A stretch of 40,326 nucleotides of DNA, from positions 1-40,326 of the forward strand of contig NZRP01000045.1 in the NCBI GenBank assembly GCA_002693775.1, read 5' to 3'. The stretch is from Crocinitomicaceae bacterium (GTDB taxonomy: Bacteria > Bacteroidota > Bacteroidia > Flavobacteriales_D > Sanyastnellaceae). Below, piece after piece: positions 25,436 through 33,006 of this stretch (positions within the stretch are counted from its first letter, which is position 1; each line of letters begins with the position of its first letter). Both the position numbers and the translations under genes were made by a program. A model generated the notes under the pieces. The model saw only the letters and a program-made list of their open reading frames with translations, searched no databases and was not told where the DNA came from.

Positions 25436-26269
25436 TTGGGCCCTATAGGAATATTCGACTCTGGTATAGGTGGCCTTACTGTTGCTAGGGCAGCAAGTGA
25501 TTTACTCCCTAACGAAAGTATATTATATTTTGGCGACACTGCCCACCTACCTTATGGAGAGAAGTCTCCAGAGTTAATAAGAAAATACTCAACAAGGATA
25601 GCCTTACATCTACTAAATAGCGGATGTAAGGCTATTGTTGTTGCCTGTAATTCGGCATCCAGCAACGCCCTAGAACAAGTCCGCGAAGCAGTAGGCGAAA
25701 ACATCCCCGTCATCGACATGGTCCACCCAGTAGTCGAGTCGCTTTATGTGTCGGACGCTGTGCCGAGTTTGGGGTGTAAAAAAGTGGGGCTCATTGGCAC
25801 TAGGGCAACGATTAGTTCTGAGCTATATAAACGGGCAATTGAGTCCTTAAATAATGCTGCAAACGGAACTGTTGAACTGTTTTCCAGAGCAACTCCACTT
25901 CTTGCTTCAGCAATTGAGGAAGGATTTTACAATGACACTATTCCAGGGCAAGTACTGGAGGCATACCTTGAAGACGGATACTTTAATGAGGTAGACTCAA
26001 TCATACTTGGTTGCACTCACTATCCACTTGTAAGTGAGGAAGTAAAAGACCTTCTACCTAAATCCGTAGCAGTAATTAACTCACCTAAAATTGTGGCATT
26101 AGCTCTTAAAAAAGTACTTAGCGAAAGAGGCTTATTATTAGGAAAGTCTTCTCAATTGGAAACGAGTAACAAATTCCAAGTTTCTGATTTGACAGAAAAC
26201 TTTAGGCTTGGAGCAGAGAGGTTTTTTGGAGGAAATATCAGTCTTGATGAGGTAGATCTGACCCTCTAA
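25436..26269 (+). CDS. murI: Glutamate racemase
   Basis: Interconverts L- and D-glutamate for peptidoglycan, with two cysteines acting as acid/base: Cys71 in VVACNSASSNALE and Cys194 in ILGCTHYPLV, the latter followed by His196. Asp8-Ser9 in GIFDSGIGGLTV and YFGDTAHLPYGEKS are the other conserved regions. The 277-residue frame starts with TTG at 25436. There is no ATG or GTG between the previous stop and the conserved N-terminal PIGIFDSG, so a non-ATG start is required. TAATACTG, two mismatches to TAnnTTTG, ends 4 nt before it. A short G+C-rich patch lies at 25681-25800. The end overlaps the convergent gamma-carbonic anhydrase gene by 32 nt. Confidence 0.95.
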   Translation: MGPIGIFDSGIGGLTVARAASDLLPNESILYFGDTAHLPYGEKSPELIRKYSTRIALHLLNSGCKAIVVACNSASSNALEQVREAVGENIPVIDMVHPVVESLYVSDAVPSLGCKKVGLIGTRATISSELYKRAIESLNNAANGTVELFSRATPLLASAIEEGFYNDTIPGQVLEAYLEDGYFNEVDSIILGCTHYPLVSEEVKDLLPKSVAVINSPKIVALALKKVLSERGLLLGKSSQLETSNKFQVSDLTENFRLGAERFFGGNISLDEVDLTL

Positions 26270-26789
26270 ACCACCCTGCATATTCTACATATCTGTCAGC
26301 TGTAGCGCTTAAGTGCTTTTGCAAATCTTCTCTTAGATCACCTCTTGGTTTAGCTGGCACGCCGGCATATAGTGTTCTAGGCGGAATTATAGTTCCCTCA
26401 AGAACAACTGCGCCTGCAGCTATAACAGCTCCTTCTCCTACAACAGAGTGATCCATGACAACGGCACCCATTCCTATAAGAGATCCCTTGCAAATCTTTG
26501 CTCCATGCACAATAGCGTTATGGCCTATGCTAACTCTGTCTTCAATAATAGTTCTAGATGAACCATATGTCCCGTGTATAACAGCACCGTCTTGAATGTT
26601 GACCCTCTTGCCAACTGTAATCGATGCCACATCACCTCTTACAACTGCGCCAAACCATACAGTGCTTTCATCTCCCAAAAACACCTCTCCTGCAACTGTA
26701 CAATTAGGCGCAAGCCAAACAGTTTCAGCTATAACAGGACTCTTACCTCTTGCTTTCATTATTAGTGGGCGCTGTTTGTTGTTATCCAT
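26238..26789 (-). CDS. Gamma-carbonic anhydrase-like hexapeptide-repeat protein (YrdA/PaaY type)
   Basis: A 183-residue left-handed beta-helix protein. Hexapeptide turns run from about residue 25 to 145 (APNCTVAGEVFLGDESTVWFGAVVRGD ... SIGHNAIVHGAKICKGSLIGMGAVV). The three zinc ligands of the gamma class are in place: His72 in GAVIHG, His90 and His95 in SIGHNAIVHG. Many such proteins bind metal without proven anhydrase activity, so the enzyme name is a family label. The start at 26789 (MDNNKQRP) is supported by an exact TAAATTTG box 4 nt upstream; ATG 26759 is an alternative. Its 3' end overlaps murI on the other strand by 32 nt. Confidence 0.9.
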   Translation of the reverse strand: MDNNKQRPLIMKARGKSPVIAETVWLAPNCTVAGEVFLGDESTVWFGAVVRGDVASITVGKRVNIQDGAVIHGTYGSSRTIIEDRVSIGHNAIVHGAKICKGSLIGMGAVVMDHSVVGEGAVIAAGAVVLEGTIIPPRTLYAGVPAKPRGDLREDLQKHLSATADRYVEYAGWFRGSDLPHQD

Positions 26790-26793
26790 GAGT

Positions 26794-26801
26794 CAAATTT
26801 A
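26794..26801 (-). promoter_or_regulatory. Putative -7 box of the gamma-carbonic anhydrase-like gene
   Basis: Minus strand TAAATTTG, exact TAnnTTTG, followed by ACTC and the ATG. The box is embedded in a GAGT-N7-ACTC inverted repeat (26790-26804), a possible operator. No TTG at 18-23 nt spacing is visible upstream. Confidence 0.45.
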
Positions 26802-27203
26802 CTCCTAGATCTATTTTTAGAATTATGAGATGTAAGAAAATCTAAAATGGATTTTTCAGATACAGCAGTTATTTACCTGTTGCTTAAACAATTTAACTGA
26901 CTTGATAAAAAGTACGATTCTAAAAAAGTCAACTTTATTACTAAAATCAAGCAGTTTTAGGACATGAATTGTTTCATTTGAGGTGTTTTTAGAGCTTTTT
27001 GATGAGAAACCTAAGTTTTCACTATTGATTGAAAAATTCTTGCAGCAATTTAAAAGATTTATAAAAACAAACGATTTTTTCTTTATTTGTGTCGATAAAA
27101 TCGCAAAAACGTCACTTTTAGTCGCTTTTGTGTAAAAATCCACCAAATTTTCTTCTAACAGTTTAAAATATTAATTATTCATTTACACACTTCATTTTTG
27201 AAG

Positions 27204-27253
27204 TTTTTGCTTAAAAAGTCAATCAAAAAGACATTTTTTTGCTTAAAAAGTCA
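27204..27253. repeat. Pair of 18-bp direct repeats, 32-nt period
   Basis: TTTTTGCTTAAAAAGTCA occurs at 27204-27221 and 27236-27253, 32 nt apart, about three helical turns. Each copy is followed by a CAAAA-type tract. A degenerate relative, AAAAAAGTCAA, lies near 26926. The strict period could reflect protein binding on one face of the DNA or a recent short duplication. Confidence 0.65.
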
Positions 27254-27377
27254 CCAAAATCCCTAAAAAATACCCGAAAAAGAAAATTAGTGCCTTGAGT
27301 TTGAAAGTTTTCGTGCGTTTTCTCTAAACCATGAAAACTCGGCAAAAAGCCTTCAAAACTGATCGAAAATGCGTAAA

Positions 27378-27409
27378 AATTGCCTTTTTTTGAGTTAAAA
27401 CAGGCAATT
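27378..27409. repeat. Inverted repeat, 8-bp stem and 16-nt loop
   Basis: AATTGCCT (27378-27385) and AGGCAATT (27402-27409) are exact complements around a T- and A-rich loop. It could form a hairpin in RNA or serve as a binding site. It lies about 130 nt after the gmhA stop on the minus strand but lacks a terminal U-run there, so it is not a clear terminator. Confidence 0.45.
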
Positions 27410-27540
27410 ACACATTCGTGCCCTAATTCACGATTTATAGCAATGTCTGCCTTTGGACCGCTTATTTTATACGATGGCAGGTCTGGGCATCGTCGATAAC
27501 CCCAAAAGTATTAATAGGCATTTAGGAAAATTACTGGAGA

Positions 27541-28161
27541 TTACAATCCTTTATCTTTCAACTCAGACTCTACACCTGAGATTATTGCGTGAATACACAT
27601 TATGTGAATTTCCTGTATCCTGTCAGGATATCCATCCCACGGAATTCTTATTTCATGATCGCACAATGACTTTAATTTGCCTCCGTCTTTGCCAGTTAGG
27701 CCTACAACGATTAGCCCTTTAGATTTAGCAATCTCAGCTGCTTTCAAAATGTTGGGGCTATTGCCGCTTGTAGAAATAGCAAGTAGAATGTCGTGCTGCT
27801 TACCTAAGGCTTCAACCTGCCTTGAAAACACATTTTCAAAACCGTAGTCGTTTCCTATGCACGTTAAAGCTGATGCATCACTAAGGGCAAAAGCAGGGTA
27901 GGCTGGCCTTGCCTCTCTGTAATTGCCAGAAAGCTCTTCTGCGAAATGCATAGCATCACACATTGACCCTCCATTACCACAGGACATTATTTTATTCCCC
28001 TTTTCAATGGAAGCGGCAATTATGCACGCAGCTTGATCAACAGAGTTTAAAAATTTCTCATCATCAACTAAACCACTAAGAAGGGAAAAAGTCTCCTTAA
28101 AGTGAGATCTTGATGTAGAGATATTTTGCATAATGTGTAAGGTAGTAGGAATTTTCAACAT
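27541..28161 (-). CDS. gmhA: Phosphoheptose isomerase (D-sedoheptulose 7-phosphate isomerase)
   Basis: Converts sedoheptulose 7-phosphate to heptose 7-phosphate, the first step toward LPS or S-layer heptose. A single SIS domain of 206 residues: MSCGNGGSMCDAMHFAEELSGNY is the sugar-phosphate site, ALSDASALTCIGNDYGFENVFSRQV follows, LAISTSGNSPNILKAAEIAKSKG is the phosphate loop and VVGLTGKDGGKL precedes the C-terminal QEIHIMCIHAII with the metal/catalytic histidines. I keep the ATG at 28161 because GAAATTTG ends 4 nt before it; ATG 28131 (MQNISTSRSHF) gives a length nearer E. coli GmhA and remains possible. No other heptose genes are in the window; SIS paralogues such as DiaA are a less likely alternative. 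Confidence 0.85.
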   Translation of the reverse strand: MLKIPTTLHIMQNISTSRSHFKETFSLLSGLVDDEKFLNSVDQAACIIAASIEKGNKIMSCGNGGSMCDAMHFAEELSGNYREARPAYPAFALSDASALTCIGNDYGFENVFSRQVEALGKQHDILLAISTSGNSPNILKAAEIAKSKGLIVVGLTGKDGGKLKSLCDHEIRIPWDGYPDRIQEIHIMCIHAIISGVESELKDKGL

Positions 28162-28165
28162 TGAA

Positions 28166-28173
28166 CAAATTTC
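28166..28173 (-). promoter_or_regulatory. Possible -7 box of gmhA
   Basis: Minus strand GAAATTTG, one mismatch to TAnnTTTG at the first base, followed by TTCA and ATG 28161. No TTG at proper spacing. It is reported because the 4-nt distance to the start codon repeats that of other genes here. Confidence 0.25.
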
Positions 28174-28175
28174 TC

Positions 28176-28192
28176 AAAGTCCTTTAGACTTT
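28176..28192. terminator. Short inverted repeat between the dsbD-like gene and gmhA
   Basis: AAAGTC and GACTTT form a 6-bp stem around a 5-nt loop, 52 nt after the stop of the dsbD-like gene. On the minus strand it is preceded by A-rich and not followed by a clean T-run, so it is a weak terminator candidate at best. Confidence 0.25.
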
Positions 28193-28244
28193 TTAATAGA
28201 GATTTATATCCGTGGGTTGAAACTTTACCAGTGTCGCCTATTGA

Positions 28245-30356
28245 TTATTCGAAGTCAAATGATTGTGTTTCTTCGGTGTCTTTTGTTAATGAATCGACTC
28301 CTAATGTGTTAGAACCTACAACCATTGGAGCGATTGATTCATTTGCTTCTATACCACATTTAAGGTAATCCATGTATTCTAGTACATCAGGTGTATAACC
28401 AATAGGATTACCTAATAAATATCCTTCAGGACTTAGCATTGCATAATATGGTTGACTATTGTTGTGGAATTGTTGGGTTTGGAATTTAGCCCATTTGTCT
28501 CCTTTAGTCTGAATTTGCGTTCTAATTATTTCACCATTAAGTTCATACTCATATACCCCTTGCTCATTAGCAGGGAGAGTGTTTTTTTCGTCCACATAAA
28601 GTGAAACAAGAACGAATTCCTTTTCAAGAATTTCTTTTACTTCGTCTACAGTCCAAACAGTTTCTTCCATTTGTCGGCAATTCACACAAGCCCATCCAGT
28701 AAAGTCAATTAGTAAGGGTTTGTTTACCTCCTTTGCATGATTTAATGCAACATTAAAATCATCAAATTCAGAATGGAATGTGTCTTTTTCATACCAAGAG
28801 TAAAACATAGGAGGAGGAAATCCTGCTAGTATGTTATGATTCCAAGGGGAATTTGCAAGTACTCCAGGTGCTAGGTATACTGTAAATAGTAAAACAAGTG
28901 TAGAAAACCCTAATCTGAATTTTGAGAATTTTTGAATTTTACTATCATGAGGAAATTTAATTAACCCAAATAAGTATAATGTTAATCCTATTCCGATAAG
29001 AGTCCAGATTAAGAAGAAAGTCTCTCTATGTAATAATTCCCAATTATAAACTAAGTCAGCATTACTTAGGAATTTAACAGCTAATGCTAATTCTAAAAAC
29101 CCTAGTACCACTTTAACGCTGTTTAACCACCCCCCTGACTGTGGCAGATTCATTAAAAGAGATGGGAATGCGGCAAAAAATGCAAATGGCAATCCCAACG
29201 CAATCCCAAATCCACCCATTGCTGCAGTAATAGGCCAAGGTCCATTTTGTAGAGAATTTCCCAGTACAGTTCCTAATATGGGGCCTGTACAAGAGAAGCT
29301 CACTAATGCAAGAGTTAGTGCCATAAAAAAGATTCCGATTATTCCACCTATGTTAGAGGCGTTGTCTGCTTTATTGAGAATACCGCTTGGTAAAGTGATT
29401 TCAAAATACCCAAAAAATGAAATTGCAAAGACCACAAAAACAACAAAGAATATTATGTTAAGTGTAGCAGAAGTCGCGATTGTGTTTAAAGTTTCAGGGG
29501 CAATGCCAAAATGGAATGGAATAGATAAAACTGCATAAATAAGGAAGATAAATAAACCGTATAAAACAGCTTTAAATATACCAGACTGTTTACTTCCACC
29601 ACTCTTTGTAAAGAAGCTAACAGTAAGCGGAATCATTGGGAACACACATGGAGTAAGAAGTGCTAATAAACCACCAATAAAACCAAAAATAAACACCTTC
29701 CAAGTGCTGTCATATGACTTTACTTGCCCGCAATCTTTTATAGGGTTGTCTAGATCTAGTTTGTCTAAAACAGGAAGTATTTCTGAGATTGGTCTTGATT
29801 CAGAATTCTCATAACCTTCCTGTGAACTTACACCAGATATAAGATCAACATTGTACTCTCGAAATTCTGGTGGGAAACACATTTTGTCGTTACAAACCAT
29901 GAAATAAACACCAGCTTTAAATGGTTCTAAGTTTTTTGGCGCTTTGATTTTTTGCTCAAAAATGGCAATGTCATCAAAGTACGCTAAGTCCTTCATAAAG
30001 TTTGGGTCGTAGTGAACTTTAGGAGTTGCTTCTATTGCCTCTCCTACTTTTTCATACCCATCAGGCAATTCAAAAGAAAACTCAGTCGGAACCGGTCCGT
30101 CGTTAGGATCTAAAGTCTGTGAGTATACATGCCAGCCATCATACAAGTAACATATCATGTAAACGCTGTGAAGATTGTCACCGTGAGAAACTGTTTTTAT
30201 TTCCCATTCAACTGGATTGTGTTCTGTAGTTGTGTTATCTCCAGGCTCTATTTGAAAATCATTAGTGTTTTTACTTACACAACCAGTAAATAATAGTGCC
30301 AACATTAAAGTTGACATTATACTAAAAAGAGATATTTTAGCTCCTAAAATCTTCAT
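28245..30356 (-). CDS. DsbD-like thiol:disulfide interchange protein, lipoprotein form
   Basis: Carries electrons from cytoplasmic thioredoxin across the inner membrane to reduce periplasmic disulfides. The 703-residue protein has three parts. The N-terminal lobe is a DsbD-alpha-like beta-sandwich with a cysteine pair, Cys155/Cys160 in VCNDKMCFPPE. The membrane core (about 215-510) has helix-embedded cysteines Cys237 in LLTPCVFPMIPL and Cys356 in SFSCTGPILG. The C-terminal thioredoxin domain has C-V-N-C at 557-560 in DFTGWACVNCRQME. The N-terminus MKILGAKIS ... LMLALLFTGC carries a lipobox at Cys26, so the sensor lobe appears lipid-anchored. The frame is open to 30398, but ATG 30356 places the signal correctly. 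It follows tilS by 60 nt, with a possible promoter in between. Confidence 0.92.
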   Translation of the reverse strand: MKILGAKISLFSIMSTLMLALLFTGCVSKNTNDFQIEPGDNTTTEHNPVEWEIKTVSHGDNLHSVYMICYLYDGWHVYSQTLDPNDGPVPTEFSFELPDGYEKVGEAIEATPKVHYDPNFMKDLAYFDDIAIFEQKIKAPKNLEPFKAGVYFMVCNDKMCFPPEFREYNVDLISGVSSQEGYENSESRPISEILPVLDKLDLDNPIKDCGQVKSYDSTWKVFIFGFIGGLLALLTPCVFPMIPLTVSFFTKSGGSKQSGIFKAVLYGLFIFLIYAVLSIPFHFGIAPETLNTIATSATLNIIFFVVFVVFAISFFGYFEITLPSGILNKADNASNIGGIIGIFFMALTLALVSFSCTGPILGTVLGNSLQNGPWPITAAMGGFGIALGLPFAFFAAFPSLLMNLPQSGGWLNSVKVVLGFLELALAVKFLSNADLVYNWELLHRETFFLIWTLIGIGLTLYLFGLIKFPHDSKIQKFSKFRLGFSTLVLLFTVYLAPGVLANSPWNHNILAGFPPPMFYSWYEKDTFHSEFDDFNVALNHAKEVNKPLLIDFTGWACVNCRQMEETVWTVDEVKEILEKEFVLVSLYVDEKNTLPANEQGVYEYELNGEIIRTQIQTKGDKWAKFQTQQFHNNSQPYYAMLSPEGYLLGNPIGYTPDVLEYMDYLKCGIEANESIAPMVVGSNTLGVDSLTKDTEETQSFDFE

Positions 30357-30375
30357 TGCAATATGATTTGAGCGG

Positions 30376-30408
30376 TAAAGATAACTGCTCCAATCCAATC
30401 CGTTGCAA
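30376..30408 (-). promoter_or_regulatory. Putative promoter of the dsbD-like gene
   Basis: On the minus strand TTG (30408-30406), a 22-nt spacer and TATCTTTA (30383-30376; one mismatch to TAnnTTTG). The predicted start lies about 15 nt before ATG 30356, giving a short leader. It would allow expression apart from the lpdA-pabB-tilS transcript. Confidence 0.35.
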
Positions 30409-30416
30409 TACAGAAG

Positions 30417-31751
30417 TTAACTTGCCTTAAATGCCACTATGGGCTCGCCTAAATTTACCTTAACCTTCCTTGAAACTCTAGAAAGCACAGTGTCTTCGAA
30501 GCTTATGTAAACCCAAAGAATATCTCCCTCCGCGTCCTCTAGAACATGTGCAGAGTTACGAGCTCCATGAGGCACTTTCCATTGAGTTAAGAGGTCACTA
30601 ACATTAACACTTCCATCCATCCCAGTTGGAGTGATTTTATCTCCGTGTTCCCAGGCTCTCCATTTTGTAGGTTCTTTTATTTCTTCTGAACCAGCCCAAA
30701 GTATACTTGGATCATTTGGGAAACTCAAATCGCTTAAGTCATCTATCAATGTTCTTTCTAATTGAAAAGCGATGAGGGTGAGAGCTTTTCTAGAAAGGCT
30801 GAGGTAGTCTCGTTCTCTAAGAAGAATGTCCCCCCCATAACAGATAGAAGCACCGACGGTGGATCTTTTCAAAATCATGGCCTCCTCTCTTGATCCAACT
30901 GGCCAACCTCTTTCAGCGAGCATTCTATCCACAACTAAATCTCCCCAAATTGAAGATCCCATTGCGTGCAAATCTAGTTTGCACAACACGCCGTCTCCAT
31001 TATCTAAGTCGCTGTAATTCACGATGGCACGAGATGCATCACTCATTGCACTTTCTACTGCATTGGATCTGATTCTAAGCCTGTTTGCCCAATCGGCCAA
31101 ATGCCCAGTTGTTCCTTTTCTAATGCTTTCCAGAAGGGGTAGCACTTCGTGGCGAATCCTATTTCTTGTGTACTTCTCTGAAGCATTTGATGAGTCTATT
31201 CTGTATTCGACATCTTCTAATTTGAGCCACGCAATAATCTCATCCCTAGTCCAATTTAAAAGCGGTCTAATTACATCTCCATTTCTATGCGACATACATC
31301 CAAGAGATGATGGATTAGTTGATCTGAGAAGGTGAAGTAGCAGGGTTTCAGCTTGGTCATTTTCATGATGAGCTACTGCAATTGCATGTGCATCAAGTTT
31401 GTTTTTCAAGCTCTCAAAATATTCATACCTAAGTACCCGTGCTGCGTCTTGAATACCCTTGCCGGTTTTGTCAGCTAGGCCTTTTGCATCCATTGATTCA
31501 GAATGAAATACAACACAGTTATTCTTGCACCAATTACTTATAAACTCTTCGTCCTTATCACTTTCCTCACCTCTTAGCTTAAAGTTTACATGAGCTACCT
31601 CAAACCTTGCACCTATAGTCTTCAAGGCATGTAGAAGTAACATGGAGTCTGGCCCGCCAGAGCAAGTAGCAAGAATGAGCTCGCCATCAATAATTCCACA
31701 TCTATCTAAGTCCTTTGAAAACCTAATATTATTTTCTCGTGTACTACTCAC
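30417..31751 (-). CDS. tilS: tRNA(Ile)-lysidine synthase
   Basis: Attaches lysine to C34 of tRNA-Ile(CAU), changing its codon and charging identity. The 444-residue protein has the PP-loop SGGPDS at 31-36 (LATCSGGPDSMLLLHAL), then AHVNFKLRGEESDKDEEF and AHHENDQAETLLLHLLR, all typical of TilS, and R-P-L-L-x-W in VIRPLLNWTRDEI. The C-terminal third matches the tRNA-contacting domains loosely (KWRAWEHGDKITPTGM). It starts with GTG at 31751, overlapping the end of pabB by 8 nt; no ATG gives the conserved N-terminus. Translational coupling to pabB is likely. Confidence 0.94.
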   Translation of the reverse strand: MSSTRENNIRFSKDLDRCGIIDGELILATCSGGPDSMLLLHALKTIGARFEVAHVNFKLRGEESDKDEEFISNWCKNNCVVFHSESMDAKGLADKTGKGIQDAARVLRYEYFESLKNKLDAHAIAVAHHENDQAETLLLHLLRSTNPSSLGCMSHRNGDVIRPLLNWTRDEIIAWLKLEDVEYRIDSSNASEKYTRNRIRHEVLPLLESIRKGTTGHLADWANRLRIRSNAVESAMSDASRAIVNYSDLDNGDGVLCKLDLHAMGSSIWGDLVVDRMLAERGWPVGSREEAMILKRSTVGASICYGGDILLRERDYLSLSRKALTLIAFQLERTLIDDLSDLSFPNDPSILWAGSEEIKEPTKWRAWEHGDKITPTGMDGSVNVSDLLTQWKVPHGARNSAHVLEDAEGDILWVYISFEDTVLSRVSRKVKVNLGEPIVAFKAS

Positions 31752-33006
31752 CTTGTAATGTCTTTCTCAATGCTTCAGCTTTAAGCTTGCATTCTTTGTA
31801 TTCGTCTTCTGCATTGCTAAGAGCAGTTATTGCTCCACCTACACTGGCTTCAATTTTCTCTGTGTCTGCATTGTGAAATAAGCTACGGATAAGAACGTTC
31901 AAGTCAAAGTCCCCAGTAGGTGAAATATAACCTATAGAACCTGAATAAACACCCCTCCCTTTTTCCTCTAGTAGATCGATGTTTTCCATAGCTGATAGCT
32001 TTGGAGCTCCAGTCATAGACCCCATGGGATAGGTAGCTTTAAGTATATCTGAAATGCCCACATTATCATCTACTTCGCAAGTGATGCGTGTGATCATTTG
32101 GTGTACAGTTTCAAAAGTATGAATGCCACATAAGTCATCCACTTCCACAGTTCCCCTTTTTGCAACCCTACTCAAATCGTTTCTCACCAAATCCGCAATC
32201 ATAATATTCTCTGCCCTCTCTTTCTCGCTACTTCTCAGCTCTTCAATTAGCTTAAGATCTTCTGCTTCATTTGGCCCTCTTGCTATGGTTCCCTTGATTG
32301 GTTCAGAAATCAATTTTCCTCTCTCTCTCTTTAAAAACCTCTCAGGACTACCGCTAATGATTCGTGTTTTACCAGCCTGCAGATATGCGCTGAAAGGGGC
32401 CCTGGTTTTAGAGTAGAGTTGAGTAAAAAGACTCCAAGATGAAGTGGAAGGGGCTTTGCCTCTGAGGGTTTGGCATAGGTTTAATTCATAAACATCGCCT
32501 GCTTGAATCAGATTTTTTACATTGTTGAATTTCTCAATGTAGGTGTCTTTATCCCACGCCCAAACCAGTTCAGATCTTACCTTACAACCTTCATTATTAC
32601 CTGGATTTTTTATAGCATCTAGACCTTTTATAGCAAGCTCACTTTCAGAGTCGCCTTGAAGAATTTCTGGGGCAAACTCTTTATTTGAGGGGTGCCACTT
32701 AATCACAACCTTAGGTTGCCACCAGCATAAATCCGGTAGGCCTAACGTATTGGGATTTGACGTCTTTAGATTGTGGATAGAGTTCTTCAGGTCGTAGCTG
32801 AGAGCACCAAAAGTGTATTTTCCTTCCTCTCGTTTACTGAATTCTTCAAGCGCTTGGAAAGCTTTGACATTAGAGATTTTGCCTCCAATTTCAAGAATGC
32901 GTTTAGCTCCTAAGCCTAGGAAGCAAGTACCCTTTTCTCCCTTGTCGTAAAGCAAAACCACATGAGATAGTTCTGCGCAAAGTGACGCGAGATTAGGTAG
33001 TGACAT
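31744..33006 (-). CDS. pabB: Aminodeoxychorismate synthase component I
   Basis: Chorismate-utilising enzyme making 4-amino-4-deoxychorismate for folate. Among the anthranilate synthase/PabB/isochorismate synthase family, PIKGT at 236-240 with Lys238 points to PabB; TrpE carries PIAGT. Other motifs are ISGSPERFLKRERGKLISE, MIADLVRNDLSRVAKRGTVEV, HQMITRI and GSMTGAPKLSAMENIDLLE. At 420 residues it has a short N-terminal domain. No glutaminase subunit (pabA) or lyase (pabC) is adjacent. The ATG shares one base with the lpdA stop, and its end overlaps tilS. Confidence 0.92.
   Translation of the reverse strand: MSLPNLASLCAELSHVVLLYDKGEKGTCFLGLGAKRILEIGGKISNVKAFQALEEFSKREEGKYTFGALSYDLKNSIHNLKTSNPNTLGLPDLCWWQPKVVIKWHPSNKEFAPEILQGDSESELAIKGLDAIKNPGNNEGCKVRSELVWAWDKDTYIEKFNNVKNLIQAGDVYELNLCQTLRGKAPSTSSWSLFTQLYSKTRAPFSAYLQAGKTRIISGSPERFLKRERGKLISEPIKGTIARGPNEAEDLKLIEELRSSEKERAENIMIADLVRNDLSRVAKRGTVEVDDLCGIHTFETVHQMITRITCEVDDNVGISDILKATYPMGSMTGAPKLSAMENIDLLEEKGRGVYSGSIGYISPTGDFDLNVLIRSLFHNADTEKIEASVGGAITALSNAEDEYKECKLKAEALRKTLQGE

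Larger units (their letters stand above)
26805..27540. other. AT-rich gene-free island between the gamma-carbonic anhydrase-like gene and gmhA
   Basis: About 740 nt without a supported gene. By hand count 27001-27300 is 26% G+C against about 40% in nearby genes. Short frames exist on both strands, including one of 95 codons on the minus strand (27510-27223) without a start codon, but none has recognisable protein features. The island contains 18-bp direct repeats (27204-27221 and 27236-27253), further copies of AAAAAGTCA-like motifs (near 26926 and 27104) and a hairpin-like inverted repeat (27378-27409). No DnaA boxes, tRNA or known structured RNA was recognised. Confidence 0.7.

Noticed and set aside
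26856-27146. 96-codon minus-strand frame in the AT-rich island
   Set aside because: Composition is what AT-rich DNA produces by chance (F, K, N, S, I), there is no domain or signal, and no promoter box precedes it.
27223-27510. 95-codon minus-strand open frame without stop in the island
   Set aside because: It has no usable start codon, a T-rich sequence makes TTT codons and lowers stop frequency, and I recognise no homology. Kept only as something to include in a translated search.
26805-27540. Replication origin in the AT-rich island
   Set aside because: No TTATCCACA-type DnaA boxes and no dnaA, dnaN or similar neighbours are seen.
27453-27722. 89-codon plus-strand frame antisense to the end of gmhA
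   Set aside because: Two-thirds of it is the antisense of a confident gene.
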